From: Blastocladiella emersonii ATCC 22665
Lineage: Eukaryota; Blastocladiomycota; Blastocladiomycetes; Blastocladiales; Blastocladiaceae
Direction of reading: 5' to 3'
DNA length: 64,000 nt
NCBI GenBank assembly: GCA_025594325.1
Contig: JANHCV010000004.1
Span: 310,001 to 374,000 of the forward strand
In this document: in pieces, positions 10,640-22,050 of the stretch
How positions within the stretch are numbered: the stretch's first letter is position 1
Layout of the letters: every line of letters begins with the position of its first letter
Notes under the pieces: generated by a model
What the model was told of the DNA's origin: nothing
Seen by the model: the letters and a program-made list of their open reading frames with translations, nothing else
Database searches by the model: none
Made by a program: the position numbers and the translations under genes

Positions 10640-11896
10640 TAATTTTTACCTGACAATTTTGACTATATACATGACCCCACAAGTCCAGGATCATGAAATG
10701 GCGCAGCCACCGACCTGTTTGGTCCGTCTTTCGACACTCCGGCCGCCGCGTGGCTCTGGCGCTACGATCGCGATGCCGCCTTTAACCACAGCTCCCCGCG
10801 CTAGGCGCGACCCTGTCTCTTCTTCCTCTTTGGTCCAACCAAGCGAAAATTGTCCTTGATACGTCGGTGCAACGAGAAGAGATACAGACGGGCTGGCATG
10901 GATCTGCTCGCCACTTGTCCACTTCAGCAAAGCAACCATGACTTGAAGTGCGACCCCATGACGTCAAACGCCACCTCGTGCAGGTATATAGAAGACAGCA
11001 GGCTACGTGCGAGCGTGGGCTCTACATGGGCTTGCACCGCCATCCTTCTCTCTTACATTCCACAATCAAATTGTTGGGATCAAGTTGCGTTCATCTCACT
11101 TTAACAAGCATATGCTCCCAACACTCCAAAGAGTTTTTATGCATATTCATAGTCATCAGATGACGCGTTACAAGGTTTTCCGCTGCAGTGCCAGATCGCC
11201 TGGCGCACAAGGTCCAAGTGCACGCTCACAGCCTTGCAATGGCACAGTGGTGCCAGCCAGTGGTGCCAGCTCCTTGGTCAAGGTACAACGCACGCCAAAC
11301 AAGCGATCAAAGACAACCCCTTCGAACCACACGAACGGTACGTACTCTCAGAGGCTGCTGCCGCTATACGATATTGCGGCTGCTGTGGTCAATGCGGCGC
11401 GGTTGGATGCCAAAAGCACAACTGCTACAACGTCCATGGCAACATGGCAATGGGCACTGGGTTGGCGACAGATATTCCCCACTCGCTTGCCGCGCCCAAG
11501 TGTCACTGGCGCAAAGGCAGCAGCAACTCACCTCTCGCTTACCCTTGTGGCTTGGATGTGCAGCACGGTTGTGCTGCGCAAGGTCGATCCAGGCGCGCTA
11601 ATTGATGCCCTCCCTCCTTTTCCCTTGTGAGCGCCGTTTTCTGGGCCGCAGATAATCCCTCATCTAAGTTAACAAGGACACCCAAACACCCCTACTGCCA
11701 CTGTCATAGCAACGCTGCCGCTACTACTCGCGCAGCTATGACCACTTGACACACGTTCTTGGCACCAAGCAACCGCTCTGATGGTAATTATTCAGTGTCT
11801 CCTTTTTTTTTTTGCGCGAACTGGTGGTAAAATGGGACCGGACCTGGTCCGACCCGCTAATCATTGGTTTGGTGAGATGAGGCGAGACGAGGCGAA
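10640..11896. other. no gene confirmed
   Basis: The longest plus-strand frame (11,007-11,630, 207 codons) has a weak composition and no recognised motif; it overlaps two other open frames of similar length. I do not support a gene here. A T-run near 11,803 is not next to an RNA gene I can see. Confidence 0.4.
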
Positions 11897-12090
11897 GTGG
11901 CGGCCATGGTGTTACGCGTCGTTCATGCGGTGGTGATTGGGATGATCACCCACCTGATCTCACGTGCTTCGCCCGCAACCGCCTATTTCGCCCGCCGCGA
12001 TCCCGCGGCGGCGCTACCGCTTTTGTCATCCTCTCTCCCTCACCCAGCCCTGGTTCGGGGCCGAGGCAGGAATACACAACCCTGACTAGC
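11897..12090 (-). repeat. dispersed repeat family A, copy 2
   Basis: The reverse-complement partner of 2,052-2,240. On the minus strand the order of shared blocks is the same as in copy 1. The two copies are about 9.7 kb apart and inverted, so they could pair or recombine to invert the DNA between them. Confidence 0.75.
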
Positions 12091-12512
12091 TGCATCGTGT
12101 CTCCTCGAGTCCCCCTCGTTTGCCACTCAACACACCCGTGTGGTGCAACGCGTGGCGTGTGAGACAAGCGTGATATCGCAACGCGTCTCTCGCAAAGCTC
12201 CCCCAGAACGCGTCCCCCAGAACTGCTCGCTGCTCTATTCCTCGTTCGAAAAAAAAACTAAATCAAGGGGAAAATGGGCATGAAAGAAAAGCCGTTGCGC
12301 CCCTTGGTTGGCTGTTTGCAGTTGTGGCGCGCTCGAACTAGCCGCAACTAACGCACGGCGCGGCACGCGACCAAAAACCGCATCCGCACCCGCGGACGCA
12401 CAAATTTGAGCGCAACGTTGACCGTCGTCGCGGCTTGGGCGCCAGCTGCTTCAAGCCAAGCAAGAGCCAGCGATCTCATCTCCATCACCCGCTTTGGCCT
12501 TGTGTCGCGCCG

Positions 12513-12643
12513 TTCCGTTTTCGCCAGGTTCCGTTTTCGCCAGGTTCCGTTTTCGCCAGGTTCCGTTTTCGCCAGGTTCCGTTTTCGCCAGGTTCCGTTT
12601 TCGCCAGGTTCCCTTTGCTCCTTTGCTCCTTTGCTCCTTTGCA
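12513..12643. repeat. minisatellite, six 16-bp units plus 8-bp units
   Basis: Six perfect tandem copies of TTCCGTTTTCGCCAGG occupy 12,513-12,608. About four copies of an 8-bp unit (CTCCTTTG) follow to about 12,643. Perfect identity between units points to recent expansion. Translations of it (for example Lys-Thr-Glu-Pro-Gly-Glu-Asn-Gly repeats on the minus strand) are not evidence of a gene. Confidence 0.95.
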
Positions 12644-12898
12644 GCCGCGGCCCGCTGCTGTCTTTGCCCTCTCTCTCTCTTTCTTGGCGCGCAACTTTGC
12701 TCAGTCTCTCAACCGGCTTGAACAACAGACACGGACCAGATGGCCGCTAGCTCGTCCTTTGTGCCGCCCGCTCGCTCGCTCGTTCAACTGAACCGTAAAA
12801 TTCCAGCTTCCTTCTTGAAGCGTGTGTATCGCGGATCGCGTCCGCGCGCGCGCGCTTGATCTTGAGCGCAACATTGACCTTTTGCGACTTTGCCAAAG

Positions 12899-12899
<1 letters not shown>

Positions 12900-12950
<51 letters not shown>

Positions 12951-12967
12951 TATCATCATTATCATCA
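12900..12967. repeat. ATC/GAT trinucleotide microsatellite
   Basis: About 22 units of ATC with two T substitutions near the right end. Just to the left is an alternating CG tract (12,844-12,855). No gene is associated with it. Confidence 0.95.
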
Positions 12968-14523
12968 CTTGCACACTACGCGGCATGACGCGTGACCCGC
13001 CATGGCGTTGCATTGGACGGTGCGATGCCCAGTAGTAAGTCGAATGTATAGTCGTAGTTGATTGACTTGGTCGAGGTCAAGTGCACTCACAACGTGGCGG
13101 GTGAGTGGAACGGGCAAGGAGCCCCCGCCTGCCGTTTAAATGCGGGATGGAGTTTGAACCACAAGTTCGAACCCCAGAGCGCAGCGCCGCGTGCGGGGAG
13201 TCTCCGTTTTCCCCTTTTCGGTCCCGCCGAGATGTTTTGGCCCCCGCCAGAGTTGTTCCATTTTTCTTTCTCTATAGGGCCGGTCGTCTTTGTCTCGCGT
13301 CAATCGTGAACTGCGTTTGAGCGCGACCAACCAACGAGGTCGAGACAAAGGCAAAAAAGGGAGGAGATCCCTGAAACGGACGCGTCTCGGCGCGTCGCGA
13401 TTGGAGTGGCAGGGACGTCACGTCGATGTGAGGTGAGAGCGAGCGAATGGCGTCGCCCAGCTCGCGCGACTCGACTCGACTTGACCAAAACTCCAGCCCA
13501 TAGCACTGCGAATAATGGAAAGACGCTCCCATGCAACTGCATGCATTGAATTCATCTTGTTCAGGCCATGCAAGCGGTGCCGCTCTTGTCCCGTCATACA
13601 CGCGACACGGTGCACCCGGCGCGGGTCGAGTTGAATTGAGCTGAGCGGGCGACAACTCGTTGCTGTGGAGCCTCGCGCCAGGCTGTCGTCAGCTTTCCAC
13701 CCGTCGCACATTGTCGCGTTTCGATTTGGCCCTCAGGGGACGGCAGGCAGTAAGGCGGGCGAGCAAATGCTGCCGCGGGTCGATCCGCTACGGCTGGCTC
13801 TTGCTAGCAAGGTTTGCCTCCGTCCCTGTTCCATGGTCCGCCCCCTATCCCGACCTGCTTCAGGACGCAAGTTTCCTCCCTCACCCAATTTGAACAGACC
13901 GTGCCGGCAGGGCGCGTTTCCGTGAAAATCACGCGTTACTGATTGCTCACGTCCGCGAAACGGCTCTGTCTGGGCATCGCTGCGCGGAGCGGATGTAACA
14001 GTGACCGAGACTTTTGTTGTAACCGCGTAGCTTCGTGGTAAGGCTTGGTTCGTGGAGACCAGCGCGTACCACGTCCCGTACGCGATTGAAACGCGTTCAG
14101 GTTCTTGCTTGGAGATGGCCAAACCCGCTGCAAGCACCTCAGCTGGTCGTTCCTGTCGCAGACCCGCCTTCTAGCTTCTTTCATCATCCGTATCCTTCAT
14201 CATGCAGAGGATCAGCTCATCTTGAGAGCAGCAGCGCATGTGGAGCCGGTTCTCTATTTATTGCGGTCCTGACGGTTTGCCAAGCGCCTGGGACCCTGCC
14301 CTCCCCTCTGGCCTCGTGAAAACCATGGCGAAAACGAGTATACAATGCCACCGAATGACAGTGCGTGACCCTCACCCGATATTGCGACACCTATAAAAAC
14401 GTTTCACGAGGGCACCACCACGCGGGTCGTTTGTTGGCTCTGGATTTCCACAGGTCGTTCATATTTTCTTGTGCCAGGTCAGCGTATCGAACAAGTTTGA
14501 TGTCATCACCAAACCGCGCCTGC
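12968..14523. other. no gene confirmed
   Basis: Several overlapping frames of 70-130 codons exist on both strands, none with a recognised motif. Composition is mixed with CpG-rich patches. I see no supported gene or RNA. Confidence 0.4.
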
Positions 14524-14760
14524 CGAGGCCCCATGGATCCAGGGTGGATCCACCTCGAGCCTTCCAGCGCTGAATCGACCTCTTGATCAACGCTTGATCC
14601 AGATTTCGCAGACCGGATCCACCGTCATGAAAGGTGGATCCAGCCTTGACTGGCGCGAGCTGGAATGAGCTTCGCGGCGACCTGGATCGAGACGTTGATC
14701 CATTTCCTTGAAAGTGGACCCACACCTTGATCCACGCGCCCTGGATCAACTTGTTGTAAA
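14524..14760. repeat. GGATCC/GATCC-rich tract, left
   Basis: The words GGATCC, TGGATCCA, TTGATCC and CTTGATCCA occur about a dozen times in 240 bp, with both strands represented. There is no fixed period. The same vocabulary appears at 25,080-25,450, so the two tracts bracket about 10.5 kb of decayed DNA. Confidence 0.7.
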
Positions 14761-14949
14761 TGTAGTTTTAGGCGTCGATCTACGTCTATATCCAACTCTT
14801 GCTCAGGCAGAACCAGGAGCTGATCGACGGTGAACATGGTGGTGAAGAAACTCGTGCGAAAATGTATCGAAATGGTCGCAACGACCCAGAAAAGCATTTG
14901 AGGGAGCCGAACGCAACTAGACGTGTTCGTGCTGCTGCAGGATGAGCTC

Positions 14950-15400
14950 GAGCCCGTCGCCAAACGTTGTGTTTGCGCCGCCAGGATCACGGCGGTCCAC
15001 AAGTCGAGCGAGTTGGCGATCTGCGGCATCATGAGCAGCGTGAGGCTCGCAGCGTCGTCGTACACGTTGATGAGGTGCTCGGTGTACCCGCCCTGGTGCG
15101 CCGAAGATGGCCGGTTCCCGTTCGGCGCGACGTGAAGGAAGGCCGAGATGGCCGACAGCGGCACGATGTGGAACTCGCACGTGGCGGGCTGCGTAGGGCG
15201 GAGAGCAAACGTCTGCGCGGCGTATAGGCCCGGCGGAACGACGCGCGGCACCGACTGGTAGAGGTGGAACCGCTCGACGAGCATGATCTCAAGTTCAACG
15301 TTGTCCAACTCCAGGTCGGAGGGCCAGGTGCGCGGATTCCGCTTAGCGAAGCACATCCAAGGGCAGCGGCAAACTTTAAGTACTACCTGAGCCTCACGAA
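14950..15400 (-). pseudogene. GC-rich broken coding segment, unknown
   Basis: Inside a longer open frame, the stretch from LDNVELEIMLVERFHLY (near 15,300) through LINVYDDAASLTLLMMP to about 14,990 has strongly protein-like, GC3-rich codons. The sequence on either side does not. No start, no good 3' end and no neighbour in frame was found. I do not recognise the family. It shares codon style with the segments at 17.0, 18.1 and 24.0 kb. Confidence 0.35.
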
Positions 15401-16939
15401 AATTCACAAACAAAGGGACAGTCTTCACGGCCGCCGCGACGACACTCTTCGCGGGGGGAGCGCCGCGGGATGGCTCGCCATGCGACCAGGTCCGTCTCGG
15501 TCCACTTCCAAAGCTCACGGCACGGCCACACGCTTGCAGCGAGTGATTCATGGATCATTCATAGAGTGCGACGTCGCGGTGCTGTCACCGGGAGGAGGGA
15601 GCGCCGCCGCTGCGAAGGGAGGAGCGAAACGCGTCGAAACGCGTCGGAATGAGGTCACGCGTGGGCGTGCCGCTCGTTTATGGACTCCGATCAGAGACAA
15701 AAGCCAAGTCGCGTTTTTCGGACACGTTCCGGACGCGTTCGAAAAGGGTTTTGTCGCGCGCGTGACCGAACGCGTCTGCGGTGCGTTCGAAGTTTTTCCG
15801 CTCCTCCCTCAGCAGGCAGGGCGAGCGACCACCGCGCGGCAACGCTCGCTCCCTCCTGGACTCGCTCGCTTCGTCGCTCATGGAACTCGTACAGCGTAAC
15901 TGATATGAATCTTCATGGAGGATCGTTGCCACGCTGAGCTTATGTCTACTGCGGACTGCGTGGCGCTCGGATCCCGCCTCCCCAAGCGTGAGGGCACCAA
16001 GCAGCGGCCGACTCTCCGCAACGGCCTCGCGCCTGGTTCTTGAGAAGCTATGCCTCCATGAGTGGTTGTGAACACGTCGGAGGGGTGCACCGTGCTGCCC
16101 GGGTCGCTCGCCAGCGCGGATCGGACGACGCGCCACTTCTTGAGCCATGTTGCGAAGACCGCTGCGGTCGTGAACGAGCGCCGCGCCCGAGCTGACCTTC
16201 GCAGCACGAGTGACCGTGTCTCGCTCGTCTGGGCTCGCTCGAACAGACAGCGTGCGCGCGACGGCGACGGGTGGCGCCCGCTTCGTGGGAAGCGTGGAGG
16301 ACTGCGCGTGACGGCAGCCACTCGACTGCTCGCGGCGCCGGCGGGCAACGCGGAGCGGAGGGCAGCAGCGACTACTTGTTGGCGTCTTCACAAGCGTCAG
16401 CAACGTCGCTTGTAAGCTAGAGCGTCGGGAACCTTACTTTGACGCGCCTGAGCCGGTACGCGGTGCAAACATCGTACGCCGACCGCGAGCGATGTACACG
16501 ACCGCGGAGGCGGCTCCCGCGCCGACGGTGACGCGCTAAAACGTTGCGGGCGAGTCTAAGCAGGTCCCCGCCGCTGCGAGCTTGGCGCGCTCGTGTTGCT
16601 ACACTTTAACGCGGCCGTACAGCAGCTGGCTTCCCGTCACCGCGGCGAGAACGGCGATGCTTTGAACTTGTGCACGCCTCGTCGCGCAAAACTTAAACTC
16701 GAGATCGACTCAACCCGAGGAACTCAGTGAGCTCGTTCCGTTGGGCTCGCGGCGTGAGCGAGTCGCACGGTGAGCTGACGGCGCCCGACCCCAATCTCGG
16801 GGTATGCCCGCGTTTCTCGGAGCCTTACCGGCTTCAGCTGCTCCTCGTCACGCGAAGCGCTGCACCTGTATCACGACGGGACCGGCGCGGAACTTGGCGG
16901 GTCCTTTGACCGCGTATCGTCAAGGACGACCACGTACGC

Positions 16940-17340
16940 GTGAACCGAGGCGGGGATGATCTCTTGGGTGCGATTGCTGCAGTGACGCGCGCCGTCGGGG
17001 CCAAGTATCTCACTGACCTAGCCGATCCGTACTCTGTCGAGCAGTCGTTCATCCAGCCTCAAGTCAAGTTCAGCAACGTTGTTGCAGATGCACCACGCAC
17101 CCACTCGCCGCCGACCCGGCCGCTGCGAACCGCTCGCTGCTGTTCTACATCCCCTTGCCCACGAACCTGGCCGCCGCGAGCTGTTAGCTGTTCCGCGTGC
17201 TTTCGCTCACGGGCACCAATCGATCTGAGCTGTCGGACCGGGCGTTTGCGATTTGGCGCCACGTGGTTGGATTGTACTCGCTCGCCGGCGTCATCGCGGA
17301 GCACCACGTCAACAAGGACCGCTTAATGTTTATAGTCATT
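16940..17340 (+). pseudogene. broken coding segment, unknown
   Basis: From 16,940 one frame reads NRGGDDLLGAIAAVTRAVGA and continues to about 17,088. A different frame then gives DPAAANRSLLFYIPLPTNL, an in-frame TAG near 17,182, and then LFRVLSLTGTNRSELSD and onward to 17,335. This pattern of protein-like segments joined by a frameshift and a stop indicates a decayed gene, although an unseen intron could explain the first break. Confidence 0.35.
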
Positions 17341-17380
17341 AAGCATGCTCGCTCCTAAAGTCATTAAGCATGCTCGCTCC
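17334..17380. repeat. 22-bp direct repeat, two copies
   Basis: A 22-bp unit beginning AGTCATTAAGCATGCTCGCT occurs twice with a 3-bp spacer (TAA). It sits at the end of a broken coding segment and could be a small tandem duplication or the scar of an insertion. Confidence 0.9.
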
Positions 17381-17889
17381 GTCCTCAGGTTTCGCGGTCG
17401 AAACCCTCTAGGACAGCCACAAGAACCCCGTAGCGACCCGCCTCCGCTGAGCTGACTACGTCATGTCGCACAATCTATCGTACCTCAATTCGCTTACACG
17501 GTAAGCATCGGGTCATGCGCATCTTTCGAGAGCACGCACGATGTCTACCTTTCTCGGATGAGAGCCTCGCTCACACGTCCGCTCATCGTCCCCTATTCTG
17601 TCGGATCCGCGCAAGCGCGCTCAGATTTTCTCCATGGCCATGGCCATCGCCTTTGCCAGCTGCCATCTATGCGACTTGTAAGCGCTTTCTTCCTTCCTAC
17701 TTGCGTCCGTCCTGCCGTAGCTTGCGAAACTGCGAGATTCTTCCCTTCTTGTTGCCGCCGAAGACTTGAATAGAGTACCCATTCGCACCATTTGTACCGC
17801 GCTCAAACCCACAACGCGGCGATTAGTCAACGTGACCAAGGCGAGGCGCGTTGCGCCACATCGCCGTGTGAGACACGGTCCCAGGGACT

Positions 17890-18320
17890 TGTTGTGCTAC
17901 GGGACGTGCGCCGCGCTCGCGGCCAACGAGTCGGCGCTTCGCTTCATTGCAGCGTATTCCCCAACGACCTGCTCACGCTACCCGCCGGCGCCGACGTCGC
18001 CGCCACGATGTACTCGCGATTGCATGTCTCGTTTATGACTCGGCGACGCAAGCACTCTCGTGAACCCCTTCGCCAGCCCTGCGCATCCCTTCATCACTAT
18101 CCGGGCTACGGAAACGCACAACGTGATGATCGAGGTCATGGTCGCGCTGAAGGTGAACAGCGCAACGGCGGTCACGGCCAACATGGTTGTGCACGACGAG
18201 CCCAACTCGGTCCTCCCCATCATATTCATAAATGGCTGCACTGACGAGTTTGTCGTCGCTCTCGCTATGCTGCTGCCGCCCTTCACAAACGGCGTGAACA
18301 GCGCCGTTTGTGAAGGGCGG
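17890..18320 (+). pseudogene. broken coding segment, unknown
   Basis: Two protein-like stretches lie in different frames. The first includes VFPNDLLTLPAGADVAATMY (about 17,955-18,035). The second includes NPFASPAHPFITIRATETH and VMVALKVNSATAVTANMVV (about 18,060-18,250). The second is rich in beta-branched residues. The frame change near 18,050 could be an intron or a frameshift. A perfect hairpin at 18,272-18,324 terminates the coherent sequence. The family is not recognised. Confidence 0.35.
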
Positions 18321-18324
18321 CAGC
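18272..18324. repeat. perfect 23-bp inverted repeat, 7-bp loop
   Basis: The left arm 18,272-18,294 starts GCTGCCGCCCTTCACAAACG. The right arm 18,302-18,324 is its exact reverse complement, with spacer TGAACAG. The arms are about 65 percent GC, so the cruciform or RNA hairpin would be very stable. Confidence 0.97.
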
Positions 18325-18479
18325 GGCGAGACCGAGAATCGGCGGCGCTCGTCTTGCAAAGGGCCACGGCTCAGTTTGAAGAGCGCTTTGTCGACTACAC
18401 CGCGCTTACTCGCAAGCGAGGCAATGAGGCGCGAGCGGCGAGCCCGGCGGCACCAACACTATGACGATGCAGTCCACTT

Positions 18480-18800
18480 GACCAGGCCTCAACGGCGTTC
18501 GGCCGCCGCCAACGCTCCTCGGCGAGCTGTATTACAAGTGCCTTCTTGCGCGCGTCGAGCTAGAGCGGACGAACGTGCAGGAGATTGAGACTCTGCGACT
18601 AGCACCCGCTGCTGGTGCAGGTCCACGGCTCCCTTGCTGGCTCCCGCATTCGCCATGAAGCCATTCTCCCTCTCCAATTGTCACGCTACGACAAGACAGT
18701 CGGGCAACCCTTGTACTTCGAAGCTCGTACTGAGGCGAGCGAAGAGTTGCGAGGTCGAAGCGTTGCTACGTTTTCTATCAGGGCAAGCACTTCCAATCCA
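18480..18800 (+). pseudogene. broken coding segments, unknown
   Basis: A frame near 18,490-18,620 reads NGVRPPPTLLGELYYKCLLA followed by a helical stretch. Another frame near 18,690-18,790 reads VGQPLYFEARTEASEELRG. Both look coding but are out of frame with each other. They may continue the decayed gene from 16.9 kb. The family is not recognised. Confidence 0.25.
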
Positions 18801-19353
18801 ACGGCCGGCCGGCGTCGCGCGGGCGCGCGTTGGTCGCAGTGGTCCTGCTGGTGCTGCTGCTCGGCCAGGTCCTGGTCCTTGTGCTGTGTGCGTCGTCGCG
18901 CTGCCCGTGAGCACGCCCGCGCCCAGCTTGACGCGCCAGCTTGCAGGCACCCGCGGTAGTGGCGCGAGTGGCTCGTCGCGCTGCTGCTCCTGTTGTTGCG
19001 GCTCGGCCGCCGCGGCAACGGCGCTCGTGAGTGACGACTGCTCCACGAGGTGCGAGACGTGCGGCAGCCACAGTCCGACGCGGACCTCGTGGTCCGCCAG
19101 AGACACGACCTGCACGACTATGGTACGCAGCAGCAGCGGCGACTGTAGTCAGGCGACGACCACGTACCGCGCGCGGGGCTCAGTGGCGCGGGAGCTTGCG
19201 TCCGCCTCGGTTCGCGCCACGCACGCGCGGCACGCGGCGCGGGATCTTGGCCTCGATGGCGGCCTGGGCCGCGGCGCCGGCGGCGCGTTGCTGCTGCTGG
19301 TTTGGCGTCGCGGGCGCGATCTCGGGCACCTAGGCGTGCACTGGCTTCACGTA

Positions 19354-20420
19354 CTAGTTGACGCCGTCGTTAAGCACCACGCACGACTTGAGGCGGTGCA
19401 GCGACTCGGGTCCTACAAGCTGCCCGGCGAACCGCGTCGCGCTCGCGACAATCGCTTGTTCGAGCGTCGGTCCGTCCGCGATCGCGCCGCCAACGAGGTC
19501 CTGCGCGGGTCGCCGCTGCTGCTCTGTCGCGGGCGATGAGACGCCGAGGAGCGACTTGACGCGGGTGACGACCAACGCGCGGATCCCGCCGACCAGCTCA
19601 GCGACGCGGCCAGGCGCGTGGTTGGGGCACACGGCGTAATGCGCCTGCGAGTCGACCGCGCCGCACGTACACTTGTCGCCGTGCACGAACCGGGTCGGGT
19701 ACAGCGCGTACTGGCCCTGGCGCGACGGCCGGATGCCCGTGGCCGCCTTGAGCGCGACTCCCGTCATCCCGTTCTGCTCTCGCAACGTCTCGCGGGCGAG
19801 CGGCTTGGTCCCGCCGTGGATCGCAAGCGACGTCGCGAGCCAGTCCACGCCGTCGGCGACCGCGTCGGCGCCCTGCAGCGTGCCCGTGACACCCGTACCG
19901 TCCTGCTGCTGCTGCGCGAGCACCATGGCCGCCCGCGTCGCGCACTCGGCCTTGAAGCGGCGCGCGATAAAGTTGCGCAGGTCCGAGCACACGGGCACGC
20001 CCTTGAAGTGCAGCGCGTGCGGTTCGGCGACCATCGCACGGATACCCGGGTACACGCGCGCCGTGTCCTTGCCGCGGTCGCGCTCCGCCGCGCCCATGGA
20101 CGTGAGCACGTCAGTCGTCATTTTGCCAAACTCGCCGTTGTGGCCCTTGACCCACTTGAGCGTCAGCGGGAGCCCGCGGCCCTCGAGCGCGACGCGCATC
20201 GCCGCCCACATGTCCGAGTACTGCGCGCGGATGTGCTTGCGCAGCTGCGTCTCGGCGGCTGCTGCAGATGCGTGATGGCGGCCGCAATGAGCGCCTGTGA
20301 GTTGATGAGCACGTGCAGCGCGGTGCACGGCACGGCGTGGTTCATGGCAAGCAGCAGCGCATACAGCTCTCTGCGCGTCGACGGGTGTGGCCAGGGCGGC
20401 CACGAGCTGACGCGTACCAC
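19354..20420 (-). pseudogene. retroelement remnant with RNase H domain
   Basis: The minus strand first reads RRELYALLLAMNHAVP and LHVLINSQALIAAAITHLQ, the first part of an RNase H fold as in non-LTR retrotransposons. In that family the second active-site Asp normally sits in a T/S-D-S-Q-A motif; here it reads INSQA. Near 20,270 the frame shifts, and the second part follows: LTLKWVKGHNGEFGKMTTDV. A zinc-binding tail, CTCGAVDSQAHYAVCP, comes later, and a stop lies at 19,354. The RNase H domain is therefore split and probably lacks a catalytic Asp. No reverse transcriptase was seen upstream, where the tandem array at 20.69-22.05 kb begins. Confidence 0.7.
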
Positions 20421-20689
20421 GCTGTCGCGACGGCGCAGCCCGTGGACTCGTGCAGCACTAGAGCAGAGCAGCGACGAACCGGCGTGTGCAGCACTGGAAC
20501 GGGTCGGCAACGAATCGGAGCGCGTCGCGTGCGCGCGGGGGCGACGCGCGGGCGCGCTTCGACTCGGAACACAGGCGGTGCATTCAAAGCTACACACGGT
20601 GCTTTGTCGTACACGGAAACAAGCCGGGAGCGTTCCCGTTTGACGATCAGTTGCTGCGCGCGACGACGCCGTGATGCGGAAAGCCACCG

Positions 20690-22050
20690 CTCCTCCTACG
20701 GCGGGCGGGGCACCCTTGCGCCGCCAGAACAAAGCAGCGAGATACCACGAGCATCCTCAAAGTGTTGTGAACATCGAAGCCCACTGCGGTGGCGTACACG
20801 GCCGAACGACGCGAGCGACGGGCGGGGACGTCGTCGACCCGCTTCCGCGGACGAGCGAGCGGTCGCGCTTCTCCACCGGCTAGCGCAGACCGACGAACGA
20901 GCGTATAGACGAAGGCTAGCGAGCGAGGAACGCCACCGTCTACCGATCGGGCACGGCGCGAGGCGACGTGGTGTTGCTGAACGCCACCGCTTCTTTGGCG
21001 ACATGCGGCGCACGGCACACCCTTACGCCACCAGCACGAAGCGGCGGGATACCGGGAGCGTCTCCAACACGTCGCGCCCGTTGAATCTCGCCGCCGTAGC
21101 GCACGCAGCCGATTGATGCGAGCGACGGGTGGAGACGTCACCGCTTCCCTTGCGGCGCGCGGCGCACGGCGCGCTCTTGTGCCACCAGCACGGAGCAGCG
21201 AGATACCGGCAGCGTCCCCGACAGGTTGCGCTCGTCGAGCTCTGCTGCCGTAGCACACACGGCCAATCAACGCGAACACCAGTCGGGGACGTCGCCGGCC
21301 TGCTCCTGCGGACGAGAGAGCGGTCGCACGTCCCAAGGGATCGGCGCAGACCGACGAACGAACGCACGAAAGCAAGCCGGCGAGCGGGGAACGCTACCAC
21401 CCGCCGAACGGTCGCGGCGCGAGGCGACGCCATGGTGCGGTGCGCCACCGCTCCGCTCGCTGCGCACGGTACGCGTTCTTGCGCCGCGAGCACGAAGCAG
21501 CGACGTACCGGGAGGGTCTCCAACATGTTGCGCTCCTCGAACACCGCTGCTGTCGCTCGCGCTGGCTGGCCGCGTGCGCGACGGGCAGGGACGTCGCCGA
21601 CCCGCTCCCGCGGACGAGCGAGCGGTCGCACGTCCCCAGCGGCTAGCGCGGACCGATGGGCGAACGTACGGACGCAGGCTAGCGAGCGGGAAGCGCCACC
21701 GGCCGCCGAACGGTCGCGGCGCGAGACGACGCCGTGGTGCGGAACGCCACCGCTTCCTTCGCGTCGCGCGACGTACGGCGCGCTCTTGTGCCACCAGCAC
21801 GGAGCAGCGAGATACCGGGAGCGTCTCCAACATGTTGCGCTCGTCGAACCCCGCCGCCGTATCGCACGCGGCTGGTCGACGCGAGCGACGGGCGGAGATG
21901 TCGCCAACCCGCTGCCACGGGCGAGCGAGCGGTCGCACGTCCCAAAGAACCAGCGCAGACCGACGAACGAGCGTACGGGCGCAGACTAGCGAGCTCGGGA
22001 CGCCACCGCCCGCCGATCGGACTCGGCGCGCGGAGCCACCGTGTCGCGGA
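20690..22050. repeat. degenerate tandem array, unit about 300 bp
   Basis: Five related units begin at about 20,690, 20,985, 21,140, 21,445 and 21,748. Most are about 295-305 bp; the second is cut to about 155 bp. Each carries CACCGCT..., then GCACGGAGCAGCGAGATACC or a variant, GTCTCCAACATGTTGCGCTC, GGCGGGGACGTCG, and GACGAACGAGCGTA. Copies differ by many substitutions. Long open frames across the array on both strands are by-products of its GC content. Confidence 0.9.

Noticed and set aside
11007-11630. 207-codon plus-strand frame
   Set aside because: Composition is poor, three frames are open at once and there is no motif or splice support.
13140-13200. TTCGAACCCCA resembling a tRNA T arm
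   Set aside because: No acceptor, D or anticodon stems pair around it.
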